Shown: in pieces, positions 1-6,835 of the stretch
Layout of the letters: every line of letters begins with the position of its first letter
Position numbering within the stretch: position 1 is the stretch's first letter
Source of the DNA: Microbacteriaceae bacterium UBA1487
Lineage (GTDB): Bacteria; Actinomycetota; Actinomycetes; Actinomycetales; Microbacteriaceae
Assembly (NCBI GenBank): GCA_002325245.1
Contig: DCRR01000001.1
Location: 87,891-107,541, forward strand
Direction of reading: 5' to 3'
Length of the DNA: 19,651 nucleotides
Made by a program: the position numbers and the translations under genes
Notes under the pieces: generated by a model
The model's database searches: none
What the model saw: the letters and a program-made list of their open reading frames with translations, nothing else
What the model was told of the DNA's origin: nothing

Positions 1-287
1 GCCGCGGGCGCGGAAGCAGCCGCGGGCGCGGAGCGTGCGGCGTCGCGACGGGCGGCGCGCATCCGTTCGATGAGAGCCGCGCGCTTCTCGAGGGCGGCAG
101 CGGCGTCCTCGGAGGCAGCCGCGAGCTCGTGCGCGAGCGGGTCGTCGAGGTTCAGCCCGCACCGGCCGCAGGTGAGCGAGGTGAGCGGCGTCAGGCACGC
201 GGGGCATCGCCCCAGGTCGCGCAGTTCCTGCGCCCGGGTGCCCAGCTGCGACTCGCTCAGCGGTGAGGATGAGTTTGACTCGGTCAT
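1..287 (-). CDS. N-terminal part of a zinc-ribbon protein (runs off the window)
   Basis: The minus-strand frame is open from an ATG at 287 to the window edge, so only about 95 residues are seen. An in-frame GTG lies directly upstream at 290 and could be the start instead. Near residues 28-45 there are two Cys-x2-Cys knuckles (CPACLTPL and CGRCGLNL), the pattern of a small zinc ribbon. They are followed by an Ala/Arg-rich helical stretch. The style recalls the actinobacterial SCO7613 C-terminal-domain membrane proteins, which start with such a ribbon and continue with many membrane helices, but the membrane part would lie outside the window. The zinc ribbon is visible; the family name is an inference from memory. 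The plus-strand reading of the same DNA is low-complexity and not credible. Confidence 0.6.
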   Translation of the reverse strand, partial: MTESNSSSPLSESQLGTRAQELRDLGRCPACLTPLTSLTCGRCGLNLDDPLAHELAAASEDAAAALEKRAALIERMRAARRDAARSAPAAASAPA

Positions 288-368
288 CACCGCTCACGTT
301 AGCCCGCGCCGGGCGAAAGCGCGTCAGATTTCAGTCGCGCCGTCGCGGCACGGTCTGGCGGGGTGCGA

Positions 369-569
369 TCAGGCGGCGGTGTGGCGACCGGCGCGGCGAT
401 CCAGAGCGTCATTGATGTAGTCAATGCTCCAGGTCTGGATCTCGGCGCGGTCTTCCTGGATCCGGTTGGTCCAGGCCATGCCGTTCCACCAGCGCAGCTG
501 GGGAATGCCGAGCGGGTCACGGTACCAGCCAGCGGGAATGGCGGGGCTGGACGGGGTAATCGTCGTCAC
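369..569 (-). CDS. DUF2510 microprotein, copy A (66 aa)
   Basis: This small protein consists almost entirely of a DUF2510 motif: PAGWYRDPLG at residues 12-21, then RWWNG and the AWTN tail. DUF2510 is a short Trp-rich domain common in actinobacteria, usually at the N-terminus of membrane proteins, with no agreed function. Here it stands alone with about 25 extra C-terminal residues and no membrane helix. The GTG start at 569 was chosen because AAGGAG lies 7-8 nt upstream. The frame is open much further upstream, but that extension has out-of-frame-like composition and overlaps the second copy. A second gene coding for a nearly identical protein lies 146 bp upstream on the same strand, with a GC-palindromic site between them. 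Confidence 0.7.
   Translation of the reverse strand: MTTITPSSPAIPAGWYRDPLGIPQLRWWNGMAWTNRIQEDRAEIQTWSIDYINDALDRRAGRHTAA
431..541. repeat. Direct repeat, unit 1 (DUF2510 duplication)
   Basis: About 110 bp here match 748-858 at high identity in the same orientation (offset 317 bp). The match spans most of the coding part of both DUF2510 genes and marks a tandem gene duplication. Confidence 0.8.
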
Positions 570-641
570 GGGGGTGCTCCTTCGCGGGAGAAGCGGGGAT
601 GGAGTGTCCACGACGGGGATCGTGGTAATCCGCATGCTATA

Positions 642-658
642 CCCCCCACTACGGGGGG
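642..658. promoter_or_regulatory. GC-tract palindrome in the promoter region of DUF2510 copy A
   Basis: Six C residues (642-647) and six G residues (653-658) flank a 5-nt centre. On the minus strand the palindrome is followed at once by TATAGC, a plausible -10 element, so the site would lie in the spacer of the promoter of copy A. C-tract/G-tract palindromes next to TATA are the general shape of CsoR/RcnR-family metal-regulator operators. That assignment is speculative because the right half lacks the matching TA flank. Confidence 0.3.
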
Positions 659-715
659 CGCGAGGGTTACTTGGGAATTTCTCAGCGCCGAGCGTGCGTG
701 ACTCCGCGGCGCAGG

Positions 716-886
716 TTACGCGACGGCGCCCGCGAGGTTGTGCGACCAGGTCTGGAACTCGGCGCGGTCTTCCTGGATGTGGTTCGTCCACGCGATGCCG
801 TTCCACCAGCGCAGCTGGGGGATGCCGAGCGGGTCGCGGTACCAACCGGCGGGGGCGGCGGGCGTCTGGGGGGTGACGACAGTCAT
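716..886 (-). CDS. DUF2510 microprotein, copy B (56 aa)
   Basis: This is a near-duplicate of the downstream DUF2510 gene. Residues 12-48 differ from copy A at only three positions (Met to Ile, Arg to His, Ile to Phe). The C-terminus is shorter and different, ending SHNLAGAVA. The ATG at 886 sits behind a GGAG motif with the same spacing and flanking bases (GGAGCACCCTC) as copy A, which supports both starts. At 56 residues it is easily missed by length-filtered gene calling. It lacks a signal peptide and a membrane segment. The conserved Trp and Arg-Asp-Pro positions across both copies suggest selection on the protein, but no function is known. Its upstream region is shared divergently with ldh. 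Confidence 0.7.
   Translation of the reverse strand: MTVVTPQTPAAPAGWYRDPLGIPQLRWWNGIAWTNHIQEDRAEFQTWSHNLAGAVA
748..858. repeat. Direct repeat, unit 2 (DUF2510 duplication)
   Basis: Partner of the unit at 431-541. Divergence is mostly single substitutions; the sequence outside the domain, including the 3' end of the gene, is not conserved. Confidence 0.8.
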
Positions 887-909
887 GAGGGTGCTCCGGG
901 GGGATGGGT

Positions 910-932
910 GTCGCGGCGTGGGGCGCCGCGAC
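910..932. promoter_or_regulatory. Perfect 9-bp inverted repeat upstream of DUF2510 copy B
   Basis: GTCGCGGCG (910-918) and CGCCGCGAC (924-932) are separated by 5 nt, 24 nt upstream of the ATG of copy B. It could form a 5'-UTR hairpin or be an operator. The rest of 887-1133, the divergent region shared with ldh, holds G-rich runs but no clear -35/-10 pair. Confidence 0.35.
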
Positions 933-1133
933 GGCGTCGGGGGGTGAACGTCTCCGAAGGTACTCCGGGGGAGACAGAGTCCCCCATCCCCAGAGCGGGG
1001 GGCAAAAAGGAGGACGAATCGGGGTACAAATGGAATCGGAGCGAATTGAAGCCGAGAAACACTCCGCAGATTCGCCGATTCCGTGGGACTTCCGACCCTC
1101 GGACCGGGGCGCCGTCGGCGTCACGATGGAGGC

Positions 1134-2090
1134 ATGGCCGTCATCGAAAACTCCAAGCTCGCGATCGTCGGCGCGGGCGCCGTCGGGACCTCACTCGCGT
1201 TCTCTGCGCTGCTGCGCGGCAGCGCGCGCGAGGTCGCCCTCTACGACATCCGCACCGACAAGGTCGAGGCCGAGGTGCTCGACCTGGCGCACGGGACCGC
1301 CTTCACCGGGGCATCGCGGATCACCGGCGGCTCCGACATCGGGGTCGTGCACGGCGCGAACGTCGTCGTCGTGACGGCGGGCGCGAAGCAGGAGCCGGGC
1401 CAGTCGCGCCTCGACCTCGCGGGCGCCAACGTGGCGATCCTCCGTGACCTCATGCCGGCGCTCGTCGAGCAGGCACCGGACGCGATCTACATGCTCGTCA
1501 CGAACCCGTGCGACGTTCTGACCGTCGCGGCGCACCGGTTCGGCGGGCTGCCCGCCAACCGCGTGTTCTCCTCGGGCACGGTGCTCGACTCCTCGCGCCT
1601 CAAGTGGCTGCTGGCCGAGCGGGTGGGCGTCGCCCCGTCGAGCGTGCACGCGATGATGGTGGGGGAGCACGGCGACTCGGAGTTCCCGCTCTGGTCGCAG
1701 GCCCGCATCGGACCGATCCCGATCCGCGACTGGGCTCCCGCCGGCCGTCGGGCGCTGGACGGCGCCGAACTGGACCGCATCGCCGACGACGTCGTGCACG
1801 CCGCCTACAAGGTGATCGCAGGCAAGGGAGCGACCAATTACGCGATCGGCGTCTCCGGAGCGCGCATCGTCGAGGCGATCCTGCGCGACGAGCACGCGAT
1901 CCTCCCGGTGAGCTCGATCCTGACCGACTACCACGGCGTCTCCGGCGTGGCGCTCTCGGTGCCGACGATCGTCGACTCGTCCGGCATCGCCGAGGTGCTG
2001 CCGCTGCCCTTCAGCGACGAGGAGACGGCGCGCTTCCAGGCGTCCGCGGAGGTCGTCGCGACGTCGATCCAGACGCTGGGGCTCGACTAG
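1134..2090 (+). CDS. ldh: L-lactate dehydrogenase
   Basis: This NAD-dependent enzyme interconverts pyruvate and L-lactate in the cytoplasm. The 318 residues match the usual family length. Visible landmarks are the Rossmann glycine motif GAGAVG (13-18), the substrate-specificity loop KQEPGQSR with Gln86 and Arg92 (a Gln rather than the Arg expected in malate dehydrogenase), NPCDV (124-128), and the active-site GEHGDSE with His179. The ATG at 1134 gives the normal N-terminus. The only Shine-Dalgarno-like bases (GGAGG, 1128-1132) are too close to it, and CACGAT at 1122-1127 sits six bases upstream of the ATG, so a leaderless transcript is possible. Its stop shares the palindrome CTAG with the stop of the convergent kinase gene. 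A decayed second ldh copy lies at 5806-5937. Confidence 0.95.
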   Translation: MAVIENSKLAIVGAGAVGTSLAFSALLRGSAREVALYDIRTDKVEAEVLDLAHGTAFTGASRITGGSDIGVVHGANVVVVTAGAKQEPGQSRLDLAGANVAILRDLMPALVEQAPDAIYMLVTNPCDVLTVAAHRFGGLPANRVFSSGTVLDSSRLKWLLAERVGVAPSSVHAMMVGEHGDSEFPLWSQARIGPIPIRDWAPAGRRALDGAELDRIADDVVHAAYKVIAGKGATNYAIGVSGARIVEAILRDEHAILPVSSILTDYHGVSGVALSVPTIVDSSGIAEVLPLPFSDEETARFQASAEVVATSIQTLGLD

Positions 2091-2983
2091 CGCCGACGCG
2101 CACGGAGCAGGCGCCGCGAGGACTCCAGCACCGCCGCGGCGTCGGGGCGCCGAGCAGGCTGTCGCGCCGTCATGTCGCGAAGCAGGGGGCGCCAGGCGCG
2201 GGGCACGCCGCGTCCGACGACCGGATCGCGTTCGAGCCGTGTTGCCATCGACTCCCGGAACGGACCCGGGAACTCACGACGTCCGGTGAAGAGCTCGAGC
2301 AGGACGAGCCCGAGCGAGTAGATGTCCGTCGGGGTGCCGACGCTCTGCCCCGTCGCCTGCTCGGGGCTGAGGTAGGCGGCCGTGCCGACCGCGACATCCG
2401 AGTCGCCGGGGGTCGATCCGCCGATCACCGCGATGCCGAAGTCCGTCAGCCGGGCTCGGCGCCGCAGCGACGGCGTCCCGTAGTCGACGAGCATGATGTT
2501 CGTCGGGGTGACATCGCGGTGCACGACCCCGTGGGCGTGGATGTAGGCGAGCGTCTCCGCGACCTCGAACCCGAGCTCGCCGATGGCGCGCGTGCTCAGC
2601 CGGTGGGCCTGAGCCGCATCCTGCAGGGTCATTCCCGAGACGTACTCCATCACGAGGAACGGTCGCGGGTCTTCCTGTTGCGAGAGGTCGACCCCGGCGT
2701 CGATGACTCCGACGATCCCGTGGTGGGCGAGTCCGGCGAGCGCCCGAAGCTCGTCCCCGTGGCGTTCGAGTTCGCGTGCGGTGCCGGCGTGGAAGAGCTT
2801 GATCGCGACGGGTCGACCCAAGGTCTCGTCAACCCCGCGAAACACCGTGGCGCTGCCCCCGCGGCCGATCCGCTCGAGCGGACGGTAGCGGCCGAGCAGC
2901 AGCGGCGCGTCGAATGCTGCGGCCGCATCCGCTCGCCGGCTGGGGCCCTCGTGTGGCTCGACGGCTCGCACCGATCGACTCAC
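2087..2983 (-). CDS. Ser/Thr protein kinase, soluble (PknB-like kinase domain)
   Basis: This 298-residue Hanks-type kinase is a kinase domain with little else and no membrane helix or PASTA repeats, unlike PknB. It has the glycine loop IGRGGSATVF (39-48), the ATP-anchoring Lys62 in VAIKLF, the catalytic loop HRDVTPTN (155-162), the magnesium-binding DFG (181-183) and the YLSPEQ activation segment. In the catalytic loop the usual Lys two residues after the catalytic Asp157 is Thr159, which is unusual, though Asp157 and Asn162 are kept. The GTG start at 2983 is preceded by GAGG. The gene converges on ldh with overlapping stops and diverges from the RsbQ-like gene across a 100-bp gap, so co-regulation with that signalling pair is possible. 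Substrates are unknown. Confidence 0.9.
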   Translation of the reverse strand: MSRSVRAVEPHEGPSRRADAAAAFDAPLLLGRYRPLERIGRGGSATVFRGVDETLGRPVAIKLFHAGTARELERHGDELRALAGLAHHGIVGVIDAGVDLSQQEDPRPFLVMEYVSGMTLQDAAQAHRLSTRAIGELGFEVAETLAYIHAHGVVHRDVTPTNIMLVDYGTPSLRRRARLTDFGIAVIGGSTPGDSDVAVGTAAYLSPEQATGQSVGTPTDIYSLGLVLLELFTGRREFPGPFRESMATRLERDPVVGRGVPRAWRPLLRDMTARQPARRPDAAAVLESSRRLLRARRR

Positions 2984-3083
2984 CCCCTCAGCTCGACGTC
3001 ACGCCGTGCGCAACGCGAGGCGTGGTGGAAGACTAACTTCCTGAGACCGCGTCGACTAGTGTCGCGATGCGAAGGAGGGCATC

Positions 3084-3893
3084 GTGTCCACAGCAACCGC
3101 CGATGTTCGACGGCGCAACAACGTGCGGGTTCGCGGGCGGGCCGGCGCGCGACCGATCGTGTTCGCGCACGGGTTCGGATGCAGCCAGGAGATGTGGCGG
3201 CACGTCGAGGTGGCGTTCCGGGATCGGTTCACGACGGTGACCTTCGATCACGTCGGATCGGGCGGCTCGGACCTGAGCGCCTACGACCGGGGCAAGTACG
3301 ACTCGCTGCACGGCTACGCCGACGATCTGCTCGAGATCCTGGATGAGCTCGACCTCACCGACGTGGTGTTCGTCGGGCACTCGGTGAGCGCGATGATCGG
3401 CGTTCTCGCCTCGACCCGAGACCCCTCGCGGTTCGGTTCGCTCGTGCTCGTCGGCCCGAGCCCGCGGTACGTCGACGACGGCGACTACGTCGGCGGGTTC
3501 AGCGAGTCCGACATCGACGGCATGCTGGACACCCTCGACGCCAACTATCTGGGCTGGTCGTCGGCGATCGCCCCGGTCATCGTGGGCAATTCGGAGCGCC
3601 CCGAGCTCGGGGAGGAGCTGTCGGCGAGCTTCTGCAGCGTCGACCCCGAGATCGCTCGACACTTCGCGCGCGTCACCTTCCTGTCGGACAACCGGCTCGA
3701 CCTCGCCGACGTGACCACGCCGACGATCGTGCTCCAGTGCACCGACGACGTGATCGCGCCGGGCGCGGTCGGCGAGTACGTCGCGGAGAACATCCCCGGT
3801 GCGCGACTCGTCCGTCTGGATGCGCGCGGGCACTGCCCGAACCTCTCGGCACCCGAGGAGCTTGCCGCCGCCATCGCCGAGTCGGTCGGATGA
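3084..3893 (+). CDS. rsbQ: RsbQ-like alpha/beta hydrolase, PAS-sensor activator
   Basis: This 269-residue alpha/beta hydrolase resembles Bacillus subtilis RsbQ, which is required with the PAS-phosphatase RsbP to switch on the energy-stress sigma-B response and is thought to supply a small hydrophobic ligand to the PAS domain. The nucleophile elbow GHSVSA places Ser100, and the likely triad partners are Asp222 (in QCTDDVIAP) and His250 (in ARGHCPN), matching the RsbQ triad Ser96/Asp219/His247. VLVGPSPRYVDD and YVAENIPGA are also RsbQ-like stretches. The GTG at 3084 follows AAGGAGG at good spacing. The stop overlaps the start of the PAS-GAF-GGDEF gene (ATGA), so the two are translationally coupled. 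No RsbP-type phosphatase is nearby. A general carboxylesterase role is the alternative. Confidence 0.85.
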   Translation: MSTATADVRRRNNVRVRGRAGARPIVFAHGFGCSQEMWRHVEVAFRDRFTTVTFDHVGSGGSDLSAYDRGKYDSLHGYADDLLEILDELDLTDVVFVGHSVSAMIGVLASTRDPSRFGSLVLVGPSPRYVDDGDYVGGFSESDIDGMLDTLDANYLGWSSAIAPVIVGNSERPELGEELSASFCSVDPEIARHFARVTFLSDNRLDLADVTTPTIVLQCTDDVIAPGAVGEYVAENIPGARLVRLDARGHCPNLSAPEELAAAIAESVG

Positions 3894-5263
3894 GCGAACG
3901 CGCCGAGTCGACCGAGGATTCGAGGTACCACCAGGCCCCGTGCGGGCTGATGTCGACCTCGATCGACGGCGCCATCCTCGGCATGAACAGCACCCTGCGG
4001 GAGTGGCTCGGCCTCGCACCCGACGACGTCGCGAACCGCACCTTCTCGTCGTTGCTGACGGCCTCGGGCCAGCTCTTCTATGACACGCGATACCTTCCCG
4101 TGCTGCGGCTGCGCGGGGCGGTGAGCGAGGTCGCGCTGACGTTCGCGCGGTCTGACGGCTCGGAGCTGCCGGTCTTCGTCTCTGCTCGGTGGGTGACAGC
4201 CGCGGGCGAGTCGTCGAGCGACGTGCACGTGGCCGTCTTCGATGCGCGCGAACGGCGCGACTACGAGCGCGAACTGCTGGCGGCGCGGCGCGCCGCCGAG
4301 TCGTCGGCGGCGCGCGTGCAGGTGCTTCAGGAGGCCGGCGTCGCGATCGGCGACGCGCGCACCGCTGCGGAAACCGGCGGTGCTCTGGTCGACGCGGTGC
4401 GCCGGGCGTTCGACGCGACGGCGGTGTCGGTCTCGTCGCTCGGCACGACGGGCGTCGAGCCGCTCGCCGGTGAGCGTCGCGTCGACGGGTGGCTGGCGGC
4501 CGAGAGCGCGGCGCTCGACACCGGTGCCCTGGAGGTCGCCCATGTCGCCGACGAACGGGATCCGTCGACCGCCGTGGCGCTTCGTCGCGGGCGCGTCGAG
4601 ACCGTCGTCGTGGCGCCGCTGGTCGGGGATGCCGAGACGCTCGGCATCACCACGATCTGCTTCGGTCGACGGCGCGACTGGAGTGATCAGGACGGCGAAC
4701 TCCTGCAGGCGCTGGGGCGCCTCGCCGTCAATGCGCTGGACCGCATCGCCTTGCACGAGCAGCTTCGTCACGGTGCCACGCACGATCAGCTCACAGGGCT
4801 GGCGAACAGGCGGCTGCTCGCCGACGCGGTCGACGAGGTCGCGCGGCGCTCCCGCGACGCGCACGAGCCGTTCGCGGTGATCGTGGTCGACCTGAACGCC
4901 TTCAAGCAGGTCAACGACCGCCACGGCCATCTCGCCGGCGATGCGGTGCTGCAGGCCGCCGCCGTGCGGCTGCGTGCGGTGGTGCGCGACCACGATGTGG
5001 TTGCCCGGATCGGCGGCGACGAGTTCGTCATCGTGTGCGGCGGGGTCGACCTCGCCGGGGCCGAGCTGATCGCCGAACGGGCGCAGCGGGCGCTCGCCGA
5101 GTCCGTGGAGGCTGCTCCCGGAGTCGAACTCGGGGCGAGCGTCGGCGTCGCGCTGTGCGCGCCGAATGACACGCGCACGACCGCGGAGCTGTTTCGCGAC
5201 GCGGACGCGGCGATGTATCGCGCGAAGACGAGGGCAACGGGGCGACCGGGGCGCACCTCGTAG
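3890..5263 (+). CDS. PAS-GAF-GGDEF diguanylate cyclase coupled to rsbQ
   Basis: This 457-residue soluble sensor probably makes cyclic di-GMP from two GTP. An N-terminal PAS domain (about 12-120, starting YHQAPCGLMST) is of the kind seen in RsbP/RsbU-like stress regulators. A helical linker (121-145) leads to a GAF domain (about 146-288) and then a C-terminal GGDEF domain (about 296-455). The cyclase signature GGDEF is intact at 375-379, with DLNAFKQVND (334-343) for metal and substrate. The product-inhibition I-site RDHD (366-369) is five residues upstream of GGDEF. The cyclase therefore looks active and feedback-regulated. The ATG at 3890 overlaps the stop of the RsbQ-like gene. No EAL or HD-GYP domain is attached. 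The likely logic is a PAS cofactor supplied by the RsbQ-like protein gating the cyclase. Confidence 0.88.
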   Translation: MSERAESTEDSRYHQAPCGLMSTSIDGAILGMNSTLREWLGLAPDDVANRTFSSLLTASGQLFYDTRYLPVLRLRGAVSEVALTFARSDGSELPVFVSARWVTAAGESSSDVHVAVFDARERRDYERELLAARRAAESSAARVQVLQEAGVAIGDARTAAETGGALVDAVRRAFDATAVSVSSLGTTGVEPLAGERRVDGWLAAESAALDTGALEVAHVADERDPSTAVALRRGRVETVVVAPLVGDAETLGITTICFGRRRDWSDQDGELLQALGRLAVNALDRIALHEQLRHGATHDQLTGLANRRLLADAVDEVARRSRDAHEPFAVIVVDLNAFKQVNDRHGHLAGDAVLQAAAVRLRAVVRDHDVVARIGGDEFVIVCGGVDLAGAELIAERAQRALAESVEAAPGVELGASVGVALCAPNDTRTTAELFRDADAAMYRAKTRATGRPGRTS

Positions 5264-5450
5264 CGGGCCACGAGAGTCGAATCCGCGTCGCGAGTTGTCG
5301 ATGCTCGCGACGACGATCCTGAGCACCGTCCCGGAGTTTCATTTCCTCGCCCGAACTGAGAGAATTGTCGCGCTGCCGACGCACGGTCGGCCTCCCGGAC
5401 GAGACGCGCCGTACCCGGACCGCACGACGACGCTCCCAAAGGGGGCCGTC

Positions 5451-5732
5451 ATGCTCGACCAGATCGTCCAAATCGCCGGATCGCTGCTGATTCTCACCGC
5501 TTTCGTCGCGGCTCAGCGCGGCTGGCTCAACCCGCAGTCACGCCGATACCTCGTGCTCAACCTCCTCGGCTCGGCGGTCCTTGCCGTCGAGGCGGCGTTC
5601 GGCGGCCAGTGGGGATTCCTGCTGCTGGAGACCGTGTGGGCCGTCGTCTCCGCAGTTGCCCTGGTCAAGGACGTGATCGGCGGTGCACGGCGCAAGCGGG
5701 ACAAGCGGGAGCGGTCGCGGGCGTCGCTCTGA
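5451..5732 (+). CDS. Small membrane protein, CBU_0592-like
   Basis: This 93-residue protein has about three hydrophobic segments: residues 5-21, 33-48 and 51-72. It ends in a very basic tail (RRKRDKRERSR), which predicts a cytoplasmic C-terminus. The pattern, including YLVLNLLGSAVLAVEA and WGFLLLETVWAVVS, matches my memory of the CBU_0592 family of small membrane proteins; their function is unknown. The ATG at 5451 is preceded by AAAGGGGG. A frame open further upstream has shadow-like composition and was not used. It is separated from the cyclase by 187 bp in which I see no gene. It ends 14 bp before the first tRNA-Gly fragment, so it marks the left border of the accessory region. Confidence 0.75.
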   Translation: MLDQIVQIAGSLLILTAFVAAQRGWLNPQSRRYLVLNLLGSAVLAVEAAFGGQWGFLLLETVWAVVSAVALVKDVIGGARRKRDKRERSRASL

Positions 5733-5746
5733 ATCGGACTTCGGGT

Positions 5747-5805
5747 GGAGGGGGTGACGGGAATCGAACCCGCGCAATCAGTTTGGAAGACTGAGGCTCT
5801 CCCAT
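5747..5805 (-). repeat. Partial tRNA-Gly(TCC) copy, probable old attachment-site remnant
   Basis: On the minus strand this repeats the 3' part of the intact tRNA-Gly at 11823-11893: acceptor 3' strand, T arm, anticodon arm with TCC and part of the D loop, with a few mismatches. The D-stem 5' strand and acceptor 5' strand are missing, so it cannot be a working tRNA. The sequence then switches abruptly to ldh-like coding sequence. A displaced tRNA 3' end is what tRNA-targeting integrases leave at the far end of their element. Confidence 0.75.
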
Positions 5806-5937
5806 CTCTACGACAGCCGCACCGACACGGTCGAAGCCGAGGCGCTGCCGGTGCCGCTCGACGGCGACGAACTCGCGCGGTTCCGGGCCTCTGCCGACGT
5901 GGTCGCTCACTCGCTCGAGGCGGTCGGTCTGGGCTGA
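5806..5937 (+). pseudogene. Internally deleted L-lactate dehydrogenase remnant
   Basis: The plus-strand frame reads LYDSRTDTVEAE, matching residues 36-47 of the intact ldh product upstream, and continues without a frame break into ALPVPLDGDELARF...VGLG and a stop, matching the enzyme's C-terminus (residues 288-318). About 240 central residues and the N-terminal 35 are missing. The join lies at GCCGAGGCGCT (5836-5846). In the intact gene the equivalent 11-mer GCCGAGGTGCT occurs twice, at 1269-1279 and 1989-1999, exactly 720 bp apart, so deletion between such repeats explains an in-frame join. The third positions differ from the intact copy, so this came from a paralogue rather than a recent copy. 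The 5' edge abuts the tRNA-Gly fragment. Confidence 0.8.
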
Positions 5938-5947
5938 GCGCTGACGA

Positions 5948-6538
5948 TCACTCGCAGCGGATCGAGATTGCGCCGGGAACGGGGTCTCCGGTCACCTGGC
6001 TGGTGAACGTGACGAGCGACAGGAGAAATCCATCGCCCGCTTCGACGCTGATCGGCGACCCGGTGACGCCGAACTGCGCGACCTCGTCGCCGGTTCCGGC
6101 GACGTAGGCGAACTCTCGCGGGTACGCGAGGGTGATGAACTTGGGTTCGGCTCCGACGCTCACCACGAGGTGCGGCGCCCCTTCGTCAGGAACGCCGACG
6201 ATGTTGAGCTTGGCGTCGCCGAAGCCGGTTGCCGGGTCCATGATGCAGACGTCGAACACGCTGTCGCCTCGCTGGAACTCCATCCAGATGCCGTCGACGA
6301 TCACGACGCCTGTGCCGGGTGCCAACGTCGAGGGGTCTGGAATGTCGGCGGGGTCGGCGAGCTTGACGGCGGCATCGTCGCCGGTGTCGCTGCTGCCGTC
6401 CTCATTGGCGCTGTCGGCCTGTTCCGCGTCATTGTTCGCGGCGCTGAGCCCGGTCGGTCCCTCGGACGCGCAGGCGCTCACAAACGTCAGCAGCGCGAGA
6501 GCTGCGCCGACGCGGGCGGAGACGACGAGTGAGGTCAT
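5948..6538 (-). CDS. Putative lipoprotein, unrecognised
   Basis: From the ATG at 6538 the protein is 196 residues. It opens with a signal peptide ending in a lipobox-like FVSAC, so Cys23 should be lipidated and the protein anchored outside the membrane. An Asp/Ser/Asn-rich linker of about 40 residues follows, then a beta-rich globular domain with two further Cys (in FDVCIMDP and the C-terminal ISIRCE) that may form a disulfide. A TTG four codons upstream is an alternative start; neither has a clear ribosome site. I do not recognise the family. It lies between the two left-hand tRNA-Gly fragments, so it may belong to an older inserted segment. Confidence 0.75.
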   Translation of the reverse strand: MTSLVVSARVGAALALLTFVSACASEGPTGLSAANNDAEQADSANEDGSSDTGDDAAVKLADPADIPDPSTLAPGTGVVIVDGIWMEFQRGDSVFDVCIMDPATGFGDAKLNIVGVPDEGAPHLVVSVGAEPKFITLAYPREFAYVAGTGDEVAQFGVTGSPISVEAGDGFLLSLVTFTSQVTGDPVPGAISIRCE

Positions 6539-6608
6539 GGGTCGAGTCAACCGAGGGCGCCGTGGAGCCTCGATGAGCAGTTCCCTTAGGTGGCTCGCGC
6601 GGGGGAAA

Positions 6609-6652
6609 CGGAGGGGATGACGGGAATCGAACCCGCGTAATCAGTTTGGAAG
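6609..6652 (-). repeat. attL-like 44-bp direct repeat of the tRNA-Gly 3' half
   Basis: This is identical to 11820-11863. Identity stops two bases past the anticodon, in the anticodon loop, and the sequence beyond it is unrelated. The 5' half of the tRNA is absent. Confidence 0.85.
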
Positions 6653-6805
6653 CCGCTCCTCAAACTGCTGCCGCTGCTTGCCGCCGCCGACCGACACTGA
6701 CCGCGCTGAGCCGCCATGCCCAGCGATTTCGGGGCTTCTCGGGCCGTTCGGCGCTCGACACTCGGTCGCCTTCGGTCGGCCTCGGATTGCCCCGGAGGAG
6801 CGCAG

Positions 6806-6826
6806 TCGCCCTCTTTTTCGCCCTCT
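6806..6826. repeat. Short direct repeats near the left end, candidate integrase arm sites
   Basis: The 9-mer TCGCCCTCT occurs at 6806-6814 and 6818-6826 (12-bp period) and again at 11751-11759 near the right end. The longer string GTCGCCCTCTTTT is shared by 6805-6817 and 11750-11762. Repeated short motifs just inside both ends would suit arm-type binding. I see no gene in 6653-6835. Confidence 0.3.
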
Positions 6827-6835
6827 CGGGCGCGC

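Noticed and set aside
1508..3346. 612-codon plus-strand open frame across ldh, the kinase and rsbQ
   Set aside because: It overlaps three well-supported genes, and its Arg/Gly/Pro-rich composition is that of a shadow frame in high-G+C DNA.
3545..5326. 593-codon minus-strand open frame opposite the diguanylate cyclase
   Set aside because: It is the antisense of a gene with intact PAS, GAF and GGDEF motifs; the composition is Arg/His/Gly-rich with no domain.
6811..6832. Terminator hairpin CGCCC-TCTC-GGGCG near the left island end
   Set aside because: The T run precedes the hairpin on the plus strand and an A run follows it on the minus strand, so neither direction fits.
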